The translations under genes and the position numbers were made by a program. From contig NZ_CP084530.1 of assembly GCF_023704175.1 (NCBI RefSeq), forward strand, positions 1,944,001-2,008,000: a stretch of DNA of 64,000 nucleotides, written 5' to 3'. This document shows positions 26,965 to 36,257 of the stretch, piece by piece. The notes under the pieces were generated by a model. The model did no database searches. It saw only the letters and a program-made list of their open reading frames with translations, and was not told where the DNA came from. How positions within the stretch are numbered: position 1 is the stretch's first letter; the number at the start of each line of letters is the position of its first letter. The DNA comes from Paenibacillus sp. YPG26. GTDB taxonomy: Bacteria; Bacillota; Bacilli; Paenibacillales; Paenibacillaceae.

Positions 26965-27468
26965 ATGGGAATTACGCTTATATGGGCGATGGCTCAAGGA
27001 GGCGTTATAGGGAAGGATAACAAGCTGCCGTGGCGCCTGCCGGCTGATTTGGCTTTTTTTAAGGCACAGACACTCGGGAAAACGATGATTATGGGCAGAA
27101 AAACCTGGGAATCTATTGGAAGCAAGCCTTTGCCCGGCCGCCACAATGTAGTCCTCACGTTGGACGAGCGTTATATCGCTGAAGGTGGGGTGACCGTGCA
27201 TTCCATACACGAGGCGCTGGATCTGCAGAAGCAGAATGAAGAATTGATGGTTATCGGTGGGGCGGGGGTGTTCCAGCATTTCCTACCCTATGCGGACAAA
27301 CTGCTGGTTACTTTTATTGATGAGGAGATTGAAGGAGATGTTGTCTTTCCTCAATTCGATTGGTCCGAGTTCAGGATTACGGAAGAGATCCAAGGTGTTC
27401 AAGACGAGAAGAATCGCCATCCGTATCGATTTGTAACCTATGAACGAATTAGATCAGCTGCGCAATAA
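26965..27468 (+). CDS. folA: Dihydrofolate reductase
   Basis: 167 aa, ATG after GGAGG. WAMAQGGVIGKDNKLPWRLP (substrate/cofactor loop), a TMIMGRKTWESIG motif and VIGGAGVF are all standard. Pairs with thyA 57 bases upstream to regenerate tetrahydrofolate, the common Bacillota arrangement. Confidence 0.95.
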   Translation: MGITLIWAMAQGGVIGKDNKLPWRLPADLAFFKAQTLGKTMIMGRKTWESIGSKPLPGRHNVVLTLDERYIAEGGVTVHSIHEALDLQKQNEELMVIGGAGVFQHFLPYADKLLVTFIDEEIEGDVVFPQFDWSEFRITEEIQGVQDEKNRHPYRFVTYERIRSAAQ

Positions 27469-27561
27469 TGCAAATTATTGTTGATAAAGTCCATTAATAA
27501 GAGTTCGATCGAATGATAATATATTTTAATATCAGGATAAGATTCGACAATTTCTATAAAG

Positions 27562-27597
27562 GGAACAGTGGATTTAAATTTTTCATTGTTCTTTTTA
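27562..27597 (+). terminator. Probable terminator of thyA-folA
   Basis: GGAACAGTG pairs with CATTGTTC (one G-U pair), loop of about 13 bases, followed by TTTTTATT. It lies in the 207-base AT-rich gap before gltD, where I see nothing else definite. Confidence 0.5.
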
Positions 27598-27675
27598 TTG
27601 CGGATGAGCTGGTCAGAAGAAAATTCCCAGTTCATTCCTTGTAGATAAGCATTTGAAGAGATGGGGGAAAGTTAG

Positions 27676-29163
27676 ATGTCTACACCTACGGGGTTCATGG
27701 AATTCAAAAGACAACTTCCGGGAGACCGCAGTCCCTCTGAACGGGTGAAGGACTGGGAAGAGTTCCACAAACATATGTCTGAAGAGGAACTACGGACACA
27801 GGGCGCCCGCTGTATGGATTGCGGTACACCATACTGCCACACTGGCATTGATATGACTGGCGGAACATCCGGGTGCCCGGTGCATAACCTGATTCCCGAG
27901 TGGAATAACTTGGTCTACCGCGGACAATGGAAGGATGCGCTGGATCGTCTTCATAAGACGAACAACTTTCCTGAATTCACGGGCCGGATTTGTCCAGCGC
28001 CTTGTGAAGGTTCCTGTACAGTTGGACTAATTGGTCAGCCTGTTACGATTAAGACGATTGAAGAAGCCATTATAGAGAGAGGCTTTGAAGAGGGATGGGT
28101 TGTAGCAGAACCACCCGAGAAGCGTACAGGTAAGAGGGTTGCTGTTGTAGGTTCCGGACCTGCTGGACTCGCCTGTGCGGCTCAGCTGAACAAAGCTGGA
28201 CACGAGGTTACTGTATATGAGAGATCCGATCGTGTCGGCGGCCTGCTTATGTACGGAATTCCTTCAATGAAGCTGGATAAGGCTGTCGTTGAGAGACGTG
28301 TGAATCTTCTTGTTGAGGAAGGTGTTAAGTTTGTTACCAATACGGAGATCGGTAAAGATATTCCAACTCAGCAGCTTGTCGATGAGTTCGATGCCGTTGT
28401 CCTGTGCGGTGGAGCAACCAAGCCTCGAGAGTTCAACATTGAAGGCAGCAACTTGAATGGTGTGCAGTATGCAATGCCTTTCCTGAACAGTACGATCAAG
28501 AGTTATCTGGATTCTGGTCTGCAAGACGGTCAGTATATCTCTGCAGAAGGCAAGGATGTTATCGTAATTGGTGGCGGTGACACGGGCTCTGACTGTGTCG
28601 CTACTTCACTTCGCCATGGATGCAAGAGTATTACTCAGTTCGGTACACATACGAAGGCTCCGCTTGAGCGTGATCCTATCGAGAACCCTTGGCCTCAGTT
28701 CCCGAATGTATATACACTGGATTATGCGCAGGAAGAGGCCAAGGCGATCTACGGTGAGGATCCTCGCGAATTCTCGATCATGACCACCAAATTCGTAGGT
28801 GATGAAGAGGGCAACCTGAAGGAGCTTCACACGATCCAGATTCAACGTATCGTTGATGAGACGGGACGCAAGATCTATCAGCCAATTCCGGGTACGGAGC
28901 GAGTATTTCCGGCACAAATGGCTTTGATTGCAATCGGGTTCGATGGACCTGAGAATACGATCATTAATGAACTTTCCCTGGATACAGACCGCCGCTCCAA
29001 CGTGAAAGCCCAGTACGGCAAGTATAAGACCAGCAGAGACAAAGTGTTCGCAGCAGGCGACATGCGCCGCGGCCAAAGTCTGGTTGTATGGGCAATTAAT
29101 GAAGGCCGTGAGGCTGCACGTGAAGTGGACAAATTTTTGACAGGTGCTTCTGTTCTTGCCTAA
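27676..29163 (+). CDS. gltD: Glutamate synthase small subunit
   Basis: 495 aa. N-terminal Cys-rich region ([28 protein letters not shown]) for two Fe-S clusters, then FAD motif [19 protein letters not shown] and NADPH motif [16 protein letters not shown], ending in [16 protein letters not shown]. It passes electrons from NADPH to the large subunit for glutamate formation. The large subunit gene is not beside it, so either it is elsewhere or this is a related stand-alone electron-transfer protein. Confidence 0.93.
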   Translation: MSTPTGFMEFKRQLPGDRSPSERVKDWEEFHKHMSEEELRTQGARCMDCGTPYCHTGIDMTGGTSGCPVHNLIPEWNNLVYRGQWKDALDRLHKTNNFPEFTGRICPAPCEGSCTVGLIGQPVTIKTIEEAIIERGFEEGWVVAEPPEKRTGKRVAVVGSGPAGLACAAQLNKAGHEVTVYERSDRVGGLLMYGIPSMKLDKAVVERRVNLLVEEGVKFVTNTEIGKDIPTQQLVDEFDAVVLCGGATKPREFNIEGSNLNGVQYAMPFLNSTIKSYLDSGLQDGQYISAEGKDVIVIGGGDTGSDCVATSLRHGCKSITQFGTHTKAPLERDPIENPWPQFPNVYTLDYAQEEAKAIYGEDPREFSIMTTKFVGDEEGNLKELHTIQIQRIVDETGRKIYQPIPGTERVFPAQMALIAIGFDGPENTIINELSLDTDRRSNVKAQYGKYKTSRDKVFAAGDMRRGQSLVVWAINEGREAAREVDKFLTGASVLA

Positions 29164-29248
29164 GTCAAGTCCAATTGGTAAAGGCTTGGAATCATGACCA
29201 TTCCCTCCTTCTACCGGATGAAATATGATATAATAATAGAATGCAACG

Positions 29249-29274
29249 GAGCTGCGCTGTGCGCGGCTCTTTTT
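29249..29274 (+). terminator. Terminator between gltD and topB
   Basis: GAGCTGCGC (29249-29257), loop TGT, GCGCGGCTC (29261-29269, one G-U pair), then TTTTT. A TATAAT at 29230-29235 stands just upstream and may be chance. Confidence 0.8.
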
Positions 29275-29312
29275 GCGCCGAATAGGACTTGGGAGAGGGG
29301 AAGCGTCTCACC

Positions 29313-31574
29313 ATGAAAACGCTAGTAATCGCAGAGAAACCGGATATGGGACGGACAATCGCCGCTGTTATTGAGCCAAAGGCGAAGAATAACCGGTCTT
29401 ACCTGGAGGGCGAGCAGTATATTATAACCTGGGCCATAGGTCATCTGCTCGGCTTGGCTGAGCCGGATGCTTATGACCCCAAATATAAAAGATGGAACTT
29501 CTCGGATCTGCCGATTCTTCCAGATGCATTCAAGATTGTTCCGAATCCGAAGACGAAAGACCAGCTGAAAATAATTGGCGAGTTGGCCAAGCGTGCTGAC
29601 CGAATTGTAAATGCTTGTGACGCCGGACGTGAAGGCCAGTATATTTTTGCCTTGATCCAGCAGCAATTGAAGCTGTCACAGCCGGTTAGAAGGTTATGGA
29701 TTTCAGATTTGACTGCCGAGAGTATCGCAAAGGGCTTCGCTGAGCTTAAGGATGGCTCGGAATTCGTGAATCTGACCATTGCTGCAAGGGCGAGAAGCGA
29801 GGCAGACTGGCTGGTTGGCATGAATGCGTCAAGAGCCTTTACCACCAAGCATAAAGAGCTGCTCTCTGTCGGGCGGGTGCAGACACCTGTACTTGCTTTG
29901 ATTTATGACAGACAGAAGGAAATTGAAAGCTTTGATTCACTCACTTATTACGAGATTAAGGCTGAATTCCAGCAGAAAGAACGCCGTTACTCAGGCTCCT
30001 GGCAGGGCGAAAGGATGACAGACAAGGAGAAGGCCGACAGGATCGCGGACAAGGTGCGTGGGAAGGAAGGCCGGATCACGGAGTATGAGGTTAAGGAAGC
30101 CAAGGAGTATCCTTTCAAGCTGTATGACTTGACCCTGCTGCAGCGTGAGGCTAATGCGAAATATGGGTATTCAGCCAAGAAGACGCTGGACATTGCCCAG
30201 GCACTTTATGAGAAGCATAAAGTGATAACGTATCCGCGTACAAGCTCGAATTATGTTACCGAGCAGAATATTGAAGGGATGCACAAGGCACTCCATATGC
30301 TCAAATCAACCGGTTATCAGGAGCTGGCGAGTGGAGCCCAGCCTCACCTGGTTCACAAGAATAACAAGTCGATCTGCAATCCGGCGCGCGTTGAGGATCA
30401 CCATGCGATCCTGCCAACCCTCAAGCGTGCGGGCACACTGAGTTCGGAGGAGCAGAATGTATACGACCTTGTTATCCGGAGATTCCTGTCCCATTTCTAT
30501 CTCCCAGCGGAGTACAAACAGCATACGGTGCTTACCGTTGTTGAAGGGGAGACGTTCAAGACAAACGTGAAACAGCTCATTTCCTTAGGATGGAAGGTCT
30601 GTCAAGGAAGTGACGACTCCCGGAGATCCAGCGGGAAGAACAAGAAGAAGGATGAGGAAGAGGAAGCAGAAGAGCTTGTTAGTGAAGCATTCCATGTGGA
30701 CACGGACCTGCCTGCCCTCTGTGCGTCCTCAGAGGTGAAGGAGAAGGCTACCCAGCCGCCCAAGGCTTACACTGAGGGAACACTCCTCAAAGCCATGGAG
30801 AGCGCCGGGAAGCAGCTGGAGAACGAAGAGCTGCGCGAGGTCATGAAGGATGCTGGGCTGGGTACTCCGGCGACCCGCGCGGCGACAATAGAACGGCTGA
30901 AGAAGGTTGGATATATAACGATGCAGGGTAAAAGAATCACCGTCACGCCCAAAGGCCGTACCGCGGTTGAATTGATTCGGCATGCGGGCATTGAGCTTCT
31001 CACCTCGCCAGAGATGACAGGGCAGTGGGAGCGGCGCCTGCATCAGATCTCCAAGGGCGAAGCAGCCGGAGAGAAGTTCATGGAGAACGTGAAGAAATTT
31101 ACCGTCTCCATTATTGAGAAGGTCCGCAGTCAGCCCAAAGCTTCCGCGTCCCTGTTCGAAGGGGAAGCCAAAGCGGCTGGACACAGCCGGACTGGCGGCA
31201 CAAGACAGAGTGCGGGTGCAAGAGGAACAAGAACGGTCAGAACCAAGTCATCTGGAAGCCAAGCTGAGCATACAGGCAAAGCAAGCGGCCCAGTAGAGCG
31301 AGTCCCCATGGGAGCATGCCCCCGTTCGGGCTGCGGCGGGCAGCTAATTGAGGGTAAGAAGGGGTACGGATGCACTCATTTCAAGCTGGGATGCGGGTTT
31401 GTAATCTGGAAAGAATATTCCGGCAAGAAGATTTCTCACAATATGCTGACTTCGCTTATTGAGAAGGGGCAGACGCAGCTCCTGTCCTTCAAGGATGGGG
31501 AGCGTGAGTACAAAGCGCGGATCGTCTTACATGACAAGGAGAAGGGTCAGCTTCAGCTGGAGCGGACGGAATAG
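29313..31574 (+). CDS. topB: DNA topoisomerase III
   Basis: 753 aa from ATG at 29313; a TTG at 29289 is in frame. Type IA topoisomerase: TOPRIM domain with AEKPDMG and CDAGREGQ, active-site Tyr307 in TYPRTSSNY, and GRVQTPVL. A low-complexity charged insert at about 440-460 (KNKKKDEEEEAEE) and a Ser/Gly/Arg-rich linker (about 615-670) precede a C-terminal zinc-ribbon-like module with CPRSGCGG and GCTHFKLGCGF. Relaxes and decatenates single-stranded crossings. Confidence 0.93.
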   Translation: MKTLVIAEKPDMGRTIAAVIEPKAKNNRSYLEGEQYIITWAIGHLLGLAEPDAYDPKYKRWNFSDLPILPDAFKIVPNPKTKDQLKIIGELAKRADRIVNACDAGREGQYIFALIQQQLKLSQPVRRLWISDLTAESIAKGFAELKDGSEFVNLTIAARARSEADWLVGMNASRAFTTKHKELLSVGRVQTPVLALIYDRQKEIESFDSLTYYEIKAEFQQKERRYSGSWQGERMTDKEKADRIADKVRGKEGRITEYEVKEAKEYPFKLYDLTLLQREANAKYGYSAKKTLDIAQALYEKHKVITYPRTSSNYVTEQNIEGMHKALHMLKSTGYQELASGAQPHLVHKNNKSICNPARVEDHHAILPTLKRAGTLSSEEQNVYDLVIRRFLSHFYLPAEYKQHTVLTVVEGETFKTNVKQLISLGWKVCQGSDDSRRSSGKNKKKDEEEEAEELVSEAFHVDTDLPALCASSEVKEKATQPPKAYTEGTLLKAMESAGKQLENEELREVMKDAGLGTPATRAATIERLKKVGYITMQGKRITVTPKGRTAVELIRHAGIELLTSPEMTGQWERRLHQISKGEAAGEKFMENVKKFTVSIIEKVRSQPKASASLFEGEAKAAGHSRTGGTRQSAGARGTRTVRTKSSGSQAEHTGKASGPVERVPMGACPRSGCGGQLIEGKKGYGCTHFKLGCGFVIWKEYSGKKISHNMLTSLIEKGQTQLLSFKDGEREYKARIVLHDKEKGQLQLERTE

Positions 31575-31609
31575 ACAAGAAACGGACTCTTATGGAGTCC
31601 GTTTCTTGT
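31575..31609. terminator. Terminator shared by topB and the convergent HAD gene
   Basis: A perfect 15-bp stem, ACAAGAAACGGACTC (31575-31589) with GAGTCCGTTTCTTGT (31595-31609), loop TTATG. The stop codon of the minus-strand gene is in the loop. Confidence 0.8.
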
Positions 31610-32357
31610 GTTTGATCGCGATACTCTCAGCGATGATGCCTGGTACCTCCTCCAGAGACGAGACGGTGTACATCGCGGTAGACGGTTCATTTTTGAGTTC
31701 GACAATATTGTAAGACCATTCGTTCGGCAGCTTGATATAGATCGTGTTAATGCCTGCTGCAAGAGCAGGAATAATGTCGGTGCGCAGACTATTTCCAATC
31801 ATCCACGTATGTTCTCTGTCAAAATGCCGGGAGGTCAGAATCTGCTCAAGCGCTTCCTCGTTCTTGTGCTGACGGATGTAGATCCGTTCGTTGAAATACG
31901 AAGCAAGCTTCATCTGCTCGATTTTGCGCTCCTGAATGACTCTCTCTCCGCCAGTATACAAATTAAGTTCGTGACCTTGACGGGATAATACCTCAAGAGT
32001 TTCGACCATGCCCGGATACGGCTCGATGGTCTGTTCATAGACACTCATGCCCAAGTCCATCAGCTTGTTCTCCTCAACCAGACTAATCTCGCGGCCTGTC
32101 ATTCTGGAGAAGTAGTGGTAGGTCTCAATCAGGGATTGAGGAAATCTCTTGCTGGCAAATCCTGATTTGAGTACGCCTGCTACGTCGATTTCAAGCTGTT
32201 TGCTGCGGATTTCCGATGCCGTTAACCGATATTCACGGAACCATTCAAGCATTAGGTCGGCATACTTGCTTAAGATCATTTCAAAATACTTATTGCAGTG
32301 TATAAGGGTGTCATCCATATCAAAAATGAGTTGTTGACGAAATTGAGTAGGGTTCAA
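31590..32357 (-). CDS. HAD-superfamily hydrolase
   Basis: 255 aa from a TTG at 32357 preceded by GGAGAGGAG; ATG at 32387 would add 10 residues. HAD motif I is FDMDDTLIH (nucleophile and acid Asp pair). Motif II is LYTGG, and a Lys-containing RKIEQMK precedes motif IV MIGNSLRTDI, where the usual GDS/DD is replaced by GNSLRTD, as seen in some YjjG-like phosphatases. A helical cap at residues about 20-100 suggests a type C1 cap. Substrate unknown. Adjacent to an ArsR-like regulator on the same strand. Confidence 0.85.
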   Translation of the reverse strand: MNPTQFRQQLIFDMDDTLIHCNKYFEMILSKYADLMLEWFREYRLTASEIRSKQLEIDVAGVLKSGFASKRFPQSLIETYHYFSRMTGREISLVEENKLMDLGMSVYEQTIEPYPGMVETLEVLSRQGHELNLYTGGERVIQERKIEQMKLASYFNERIYIRQHKNEEALEQILTSRHFDREHTWMIGNSLRTDIIPALAAGINTIYIKLPNEWSYNIVELKNEPSTAMYTVSSLEEVPGIIAESIAIKHKKRTP

Positions 32358-32419
32358 AGCAGGCTGCTCCTCTCTCCAATAGTACATATCTGCTGCTTAG
32401 TATAACTAGATAGCTTACA

Positions 32420-33337
32420 TTATATTTGAATATACGTCTCCAGGAAGATCTGCAGCTCGGAGATGCCATCCGGACGGAAGCAGAATTTCTCCTGGTCGTT
32501 GGTTCCCAGATGAACTCTAAGTAGCCCAGCGACCCGCAGAAGCCTTAAATGATACATTAGCGTCTCCGTTGACTCATTCAGGAATTGCTGCATTTCCGGC
32601 ATTGACTTGGGCTCGTCCGCAAGATAACGCAGCATGCGCAGACGTTCAGGCGCAGCCAAGGCACGGGTCAACCGGAGGAGGTGATTCGGCGCCTCGTCGG
32701 CATCCTCAAGCGGCAGGTCAACAGGATACTGAATCAGCAGCATATTGTTATAGAAACAGTAGGTGTTAATCGGCCGCAAATGAATAATGGGCAGGAGAAT
32801 AACCTGCTCAATTGGCAGCTCATCAGAGACGATGAGTCCGCCGGAGGCATATTCTATGAGACTCTCGGGCTCCATTTTGTGCAGCAGGGCCAGCTTTTCC
32901 CCAGCATCCTCTTCAAGAAGCGGAACATATACGGATTCGATCTCTCTGAAATACACATCGTACCAGATTTGCAGCAAAGGTACATAATTATTACGTATCA
33001 GAAGCGCTTTATCGGCAGTCATATCAGGTATGTATGAGCGAATCATATCGCAGAGCGCTTCGGAAGAAGTGGACTTCAGGAAATTAAGATAATCCTCAAT
33101 CTGGTTATGTTCGCCTCGACCAACCGCCCAGGCATAGAGCACATCATAATCCTCGAAAGGCCATGATGCCGCATCGGCAAAAGCTGCCCGGGTCGTATCG
33201 CTAAGGCGGGAATTAATCGTGTCAATCCACTCGGGACCCATGTCGATATTATTTGTCCATTTGCGTACAATATGAACCATGAAGCTTCCAAGCAGTTCAT
33301 AGACCGGAGACACGTCTACTTTAACTGTATAAGCCAT
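32420..33337 (-). CDS. ArsR-type winged-helix regulator with large N-terminal domain
   Basis: 305 aa, ATG ten bases after GGAGGT. The C-terminal part (about residues 225-300) has the ArsR layout: LTRALAAPERLRMLRYLADEP, then SMPEMQQFLNESTETLMYHLRLLRVAGLL. The first 220 residues are a helical, acidic domain of a kind found in DUF5937-like regulators and lack the metal-binding cysteine pair. Ligand and targets are unknown. It lies divergent to the ABC-ATPase module with clear promoters in both directions and could control either itself or that module. Confidence 0.75.
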   Translation of the reverse strand: MAYTVKVDVSPVYELLGSFMVHIVRKWTNNIDMGPEWIDTINSRLSDTTRAAFADAASWPFEDYDVLYAWAVGRGEHNQIEDYLNFLKSTSSEALCDMIRSYIPDMTADKALLIRNNYVPLLQIWYDVYFREIESVYVPLLEEDAGEKLALLHKMEPESLIEYASGGLIVSDELPIEQVILLPIIHLRPINTYCFYNNMLLIQYPVDLPLEDADEAPNHLLRLTRALAAPERLRMLRYLADEPKSMPEMQQFLNESTETLMYHLRLLRVAGLLRVHLGTNDQEKFCFRPDGISELQIFLETYIQI

Positions 33338-33375
33338 GTGAAAGGTGACCTCCCCAATTATTGCTTTATTTTTTC

Positions 33376-33404
33376 ATTATGGCTTGTTCGCTGACAGGTG
33401 TCCA
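33376..33404 (-). promoter_or_regulatory. Promoter of the ArsR-type regulator
   Basis: On the minus strand TGGACA (33399-33404) and CATAAT (33376-33381) with 17 bases between. Both hexamers match the sigma-A consensus in five of six positions. Confidence 0.65.
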
Positions 33405-33446
33405 CTATAACAATTGACCAGTTGATTATTAACGCGGGGGCACTCC

Positions 33447-33475
33447 TTTCAAACATGAAAAAGATAAGATAGAAT
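33447..33475 (+). promoter_or_regulatory. Promoter of the ABC-ATPase/two-component module
   Basis: TTTCAA (33447-33452) and TAGAAT (33470-33475) with 17 bases between, about 38 bases before the ATG at 33513. Confidence 0.55.
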
Positions 33476-33512
33476 AAGGAATAGAGATTTGGGAACTAAA
33501 GGGGATCTGAGG

Positions 33513-34238
33513 ATGATTGAAGTCAGTCAGTTAAGCGTAGTAGCAGGAGCAGATAAGAAAGTCATCATCGATCAGATGAATCTGGGTTTTGAGCAGGGTG
33601 AGATGATTGGGGTGGTTGGCCCAAGCGGGAGCGGGAAGAGCACTCTCCTCCGCTGTCTGGCCCTGCGTGCAGGTTGGTCAGCTGGACGTTATGTTTTTGA
33701 AGGCAAGGAGATCATTAAGTCCGGGGGTAGAGGTTCCTCGAAGTACCGTTCGAAGTTCGCATATTTGGAACAAAATCCTGAGCTGAATACGCAGAAGACA
33801 GCCTTGAAGAATGTTCTGATCGGTCAAGCCGGCCAGACTTCGTTGATCCGCAGATTAACCGGAATGATTCGCTCAGATGATTACATGGGCGCTATGGATG
33901 AGCTGGAGAGGTTCGGACTATTGGATAAAGCCCATGTGCAGGCAGGCAAATTAAGCGGAGGAGAGCGTCAGCGTGTGGCAATATGCCGGGCTTTGGTTCA
34001 CGGCGCCAAGCTGATCGCAGCGGATGAACCTGTAATCGGCTTGGATAAGTATGCAACCGACAAAGTACTTACCACTCTGAAAGAACTGTGCACACGTGAA
34101 CAAGCAACGGTTATTGCCGTGCTGCCAATCGAGCTTGCCGAGCAGTACTGTACACGAATATGGGGAATTAATGACGGACGGCTGCAGTGGGATGTTAGAG
34201 GAAGAAGATTGACCTCGGAAGAGAAGCAGCTGATCTAG
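33513..34238 (+). CDS. Lone ABC ATPase of PhnC-like type
   Basis: 241 aa from ATG at 33513 (a GGGG site upstream; TTG at 33489 lacks one). Walker [10 protein letters not shown], signature LSGGERQR and Walker B LIAADEP are intact. The H-loop segment reads VIAVLPIELAEQ, with Pro where PhnC-type ATPases have His, so hydrolysis may be weakened. No permease or binding protein gene is nearby. The ATPase heads a run of lipoprotein, response regulator, kinase and GNAT genes. It could be a sensor partner rather than a transporter subunit. Family assignment is good; role unknown. Confidence 0.75.
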   Translation: MIEVSQLSVVAGADKKVIIDQMNLGFEQGEMIGVVGPSGSGKSTLLRCLALRAGWSAGRYVFEGKEIIKSGGRGSSKYRSKFAYLEQNPELNTQKTALKNVLIGQAGQTSLIRRLTGMIRSDDYMGAMDELERFGLLDKAHVQAGKLSGGERQRVAICRALVHGAKLIAADEPVIGLDKYATDKVLTTLKELCTREQATVIAVLPIELAEQYCTRIWGINDGRLQWDVRGRRLTSEEKQLI

Positions 34239-34239
34239 A

Positions 34240-35523
34240 ATGGAAAGAGTGATTGGTTTGACTAAAGCAAGATGGAAGAGGATGACGGCTGGGTGTCTAT
34301 GCCTGGCTGTCCTGAGCGGTTGCGATCTGATAACAGACCCTAAATTACTAATGAAGCCCCCTCAATTAACATCTCCTCAGCAGAATCTGAGAAGTGTCAT
34401 TGATGCTCTCACTCCGCCGGATACCCGTCTGCAGCCCCGGGGGCTCAACGGCATTCAATCGATTCAGACTAAGGATCTGGACGGGAATGGGAAGCTGGAT
34501 GCGGTTGTGTTCTTCGAAAGTACACAAGGAGATACATATACTCAAGGCATGGTTCTGGAAGAGATCAACGATACCTGGGTCGTCAAGAGCAGGTTTGAAG
34601 GGGATGGTCGGAATCTGCTTTCTCTGGAATATAGGGATCTCAACCAGGACGGGAAGAACGAGATTCTCGCCGGGTTCAGAACGTCTGATCTAAATGACCA
34701 GAACACTCTGGCTGTGTATGCTTACACAGGACAGAAGGTTAACAAGCTCCTTCTTGCCCCGTATTCCAAATATGTGGTTGAGGATTTGAATGGCGATCAT
34801 CTGCTTGAATTGACAACGATAGCTTTTAAGAGGAATGAATACAATCTGGTCACTTGTTATCAGGTACAAGACGGACAAGCTGCTGAGCTGGACACCCTGC
34901 AGCTGGGAGCTGGACTCAACAATTACCTGAATGTTATGTCAGGTATGGTAACTCCGAACCAGAAGGGCATTATTCTGGATGCTTCATACTTGACGCATTC
35001 CGCTTATTCGACCTTGATCATGATGAGGGATAACAAGCTGGTTAACGTGCTCGACCAGGATGATAATCTGAACGACCTGCCGATCCGCAGCGGGGATGTG
35101 AATGACGATAACATTCTGGAAATGGGACGGCTTAAGATTCCTTCAGGCTGGGAGAAGGTCATTCTCGACAAACCGCCGCGCTTCCTTGATTATTACCAGT
35201 GGGAAGAGAAGGTAACCTCGGGGGATCTGAAGGATATGAAGTTCATCAAGGAGCAGTATATGGATCCTGATGGCAGGTTCGTATTCAATTTCCCGGATGA
35301 TCTGAAAGGGAAGGTGACACTGGATCAAAGCTCAGTTATGGACCAGTACTTAAAGTTCATCAAGATAGAGAATCAGGAGCTGGTCGCTGAGATCAAATTC
35401 GTCCCACTGTCCCAGTGGGAGAAGCTGAAGCCGGATTGGTCTATGCTGATGCGGGATAATGACCAGGTCATCGCCTATAAGACATCATTCAATAACGAGA
35501 TCATGAAGAAAAATTTGAGATAG
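34240..35523 (+). CDS. VCBS/FG-GAP-like repeat lipoprotein
   Basis: 427 aa; its ATG comes directly after the ABC gene stop. It has a lipoprotein signal with lipobox LAVLSGC, so it is anchored outside the membrane. Calcium-binding-like acidic loops recur: DLDGNGKLDAV, DLNQDGKNEI, DLNGDHLLEL and DVNDDNILEM, spaced about 45-120 residues. This resembles a VCBS or FG-GAP beta-propeller. It may be a substrate or sensor module feeding the histidine kinase encoded two genes later. No enzyme motif is seen. Confidence 0.7.
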   Translation: MERVIGLTKARWKRMTAGCLCLAVLSGCDLITDPKLLMKPPQLTSPQQNLRSVIDALTPPDTRLQPRGLNGIQSIQTKDLDGNGKLDAVVFFESTQGDTYTQGMVLEEINDTWVVKSRFEGDGRNLLSLEYRDLNQDGKNEILAGFRTSDLNDQNTLAVYAYTGQKVNKLLLAPYSKYVVEDLNGDHLLELTTIAFKRNEYNLVTCYQVQDGQAAELDTLQLGAGLNNYLNVMSGMVTPNQKGIILDASYLTHSAYSTLIMMRDNKLVNVLDQDDNLNDLPIRSGDVNDDNILEMGRLKIPSGWEKVILDKPPRFLDYYQWEEKVTSGDLKDMKFIKEQYMDPDGRFVFNFPDDLKGKVTLDQSSVMDQYLKFIKIENQELVAEIKFVPLSQWEKLKPDWSMLMRDNDQVIAYKTSFNNEIMKKNLR

Positions 35524-35549
35524 AAGACCGTTTTAATCAGAGAGGATGT

Positions 35550-36257
35550 TTGGTAGCAGTGAGTAAAGTTCTTATCATGGAGGACGAAGAGTCTATCCGT
35601 AGTTTTATTGTAATTAACTTGAAACGCAACGGCTTTGAAGTCCTGGAGGCAGCGGATGGAAATGAGGCACTCAGCAAGCTGACAAGTGTTCCTGATATTG
35701 ATATTGCGCTGCTGGATGTCATGGTACCCGGGATCGACGGCTTTGAAGTCTGCAGGCGCATACGTGAGACGAATGAGCGGATCGGAATTATCTTTCTGAC
35801 GGCCAAGGTTCAGGAGCAGGATAAGGTGTACGCCCTGTCCGTAGGCGCGGATGACCATGTCAGCAAGCCGTTCAGTCCAACTGAGCTGATTGCACGTATT
35901 CATTCCTTGCTCCGCCGGGTTAATGTATATAGAGAGACAAGCGCAAAGGTAAGCTTCACCTCAGGACCTTTTACCTTGGATCTGATCAGCAAGCAATTCA
36001 AGAAGAACAGCACCATGATAGAACTGACACCGACAGAGTTCTCGCTAATTCAGTATTTCTTGGAGAAAGAGAACACACCGCTGAGCAGGGATCAGCTGCT
36101 GGATCATGTATGGGGCAAGGAGTATATGGGAGATCCTAAGATTGTGGATGTCAACATTCGGAGGATTCGCCAGAAGATCGAAGCCAATCCGTCAGATCCT
36201 GCATATCTGCAGACCGTATGGGGACACGGTTATAAGTGGAAGGGCGAAGGTCAATGA
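35550..36257 (+). CDS. OmpR-family response regulator
   Basis: 235 aa. The start is a TTG at 35550 or a GTG at 35559, both behind AGAGGA. The receiver keeps MEDEE, the phosphate-accepting Asp in LLDVMVPG and Lys in VSKPFSP. The winged helix has LTPTEFSLIQYFL, RDQLLDHVWG and VWGHGYKW. Partner of the kinase whose ATG overlaps its stop. Unlike the response regulator at 16905, this one should be phosphorylated normally. Confidence 0.92.
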   Translation: MVAVSKVLIMEDEESIRSFIVINLKRNGFEVLEAADGNEALSKLTSVPDIDIALLDVMVPGIDGFEVCRRIRETNERIGIIFLTAKVQEQDKVYALSVGADDHVSKPFSPTELIARIHSLLRRVNVYRETSAKVSFTSGPFTLDLISKQFKKNSTMIELTPTEFSLIQYFLEKENTPLSRDQLLDHVWGKEYMGDPKIVDVNIRRIRQKIEANPSDPAYLQTVWGHGYKWKGEGQ

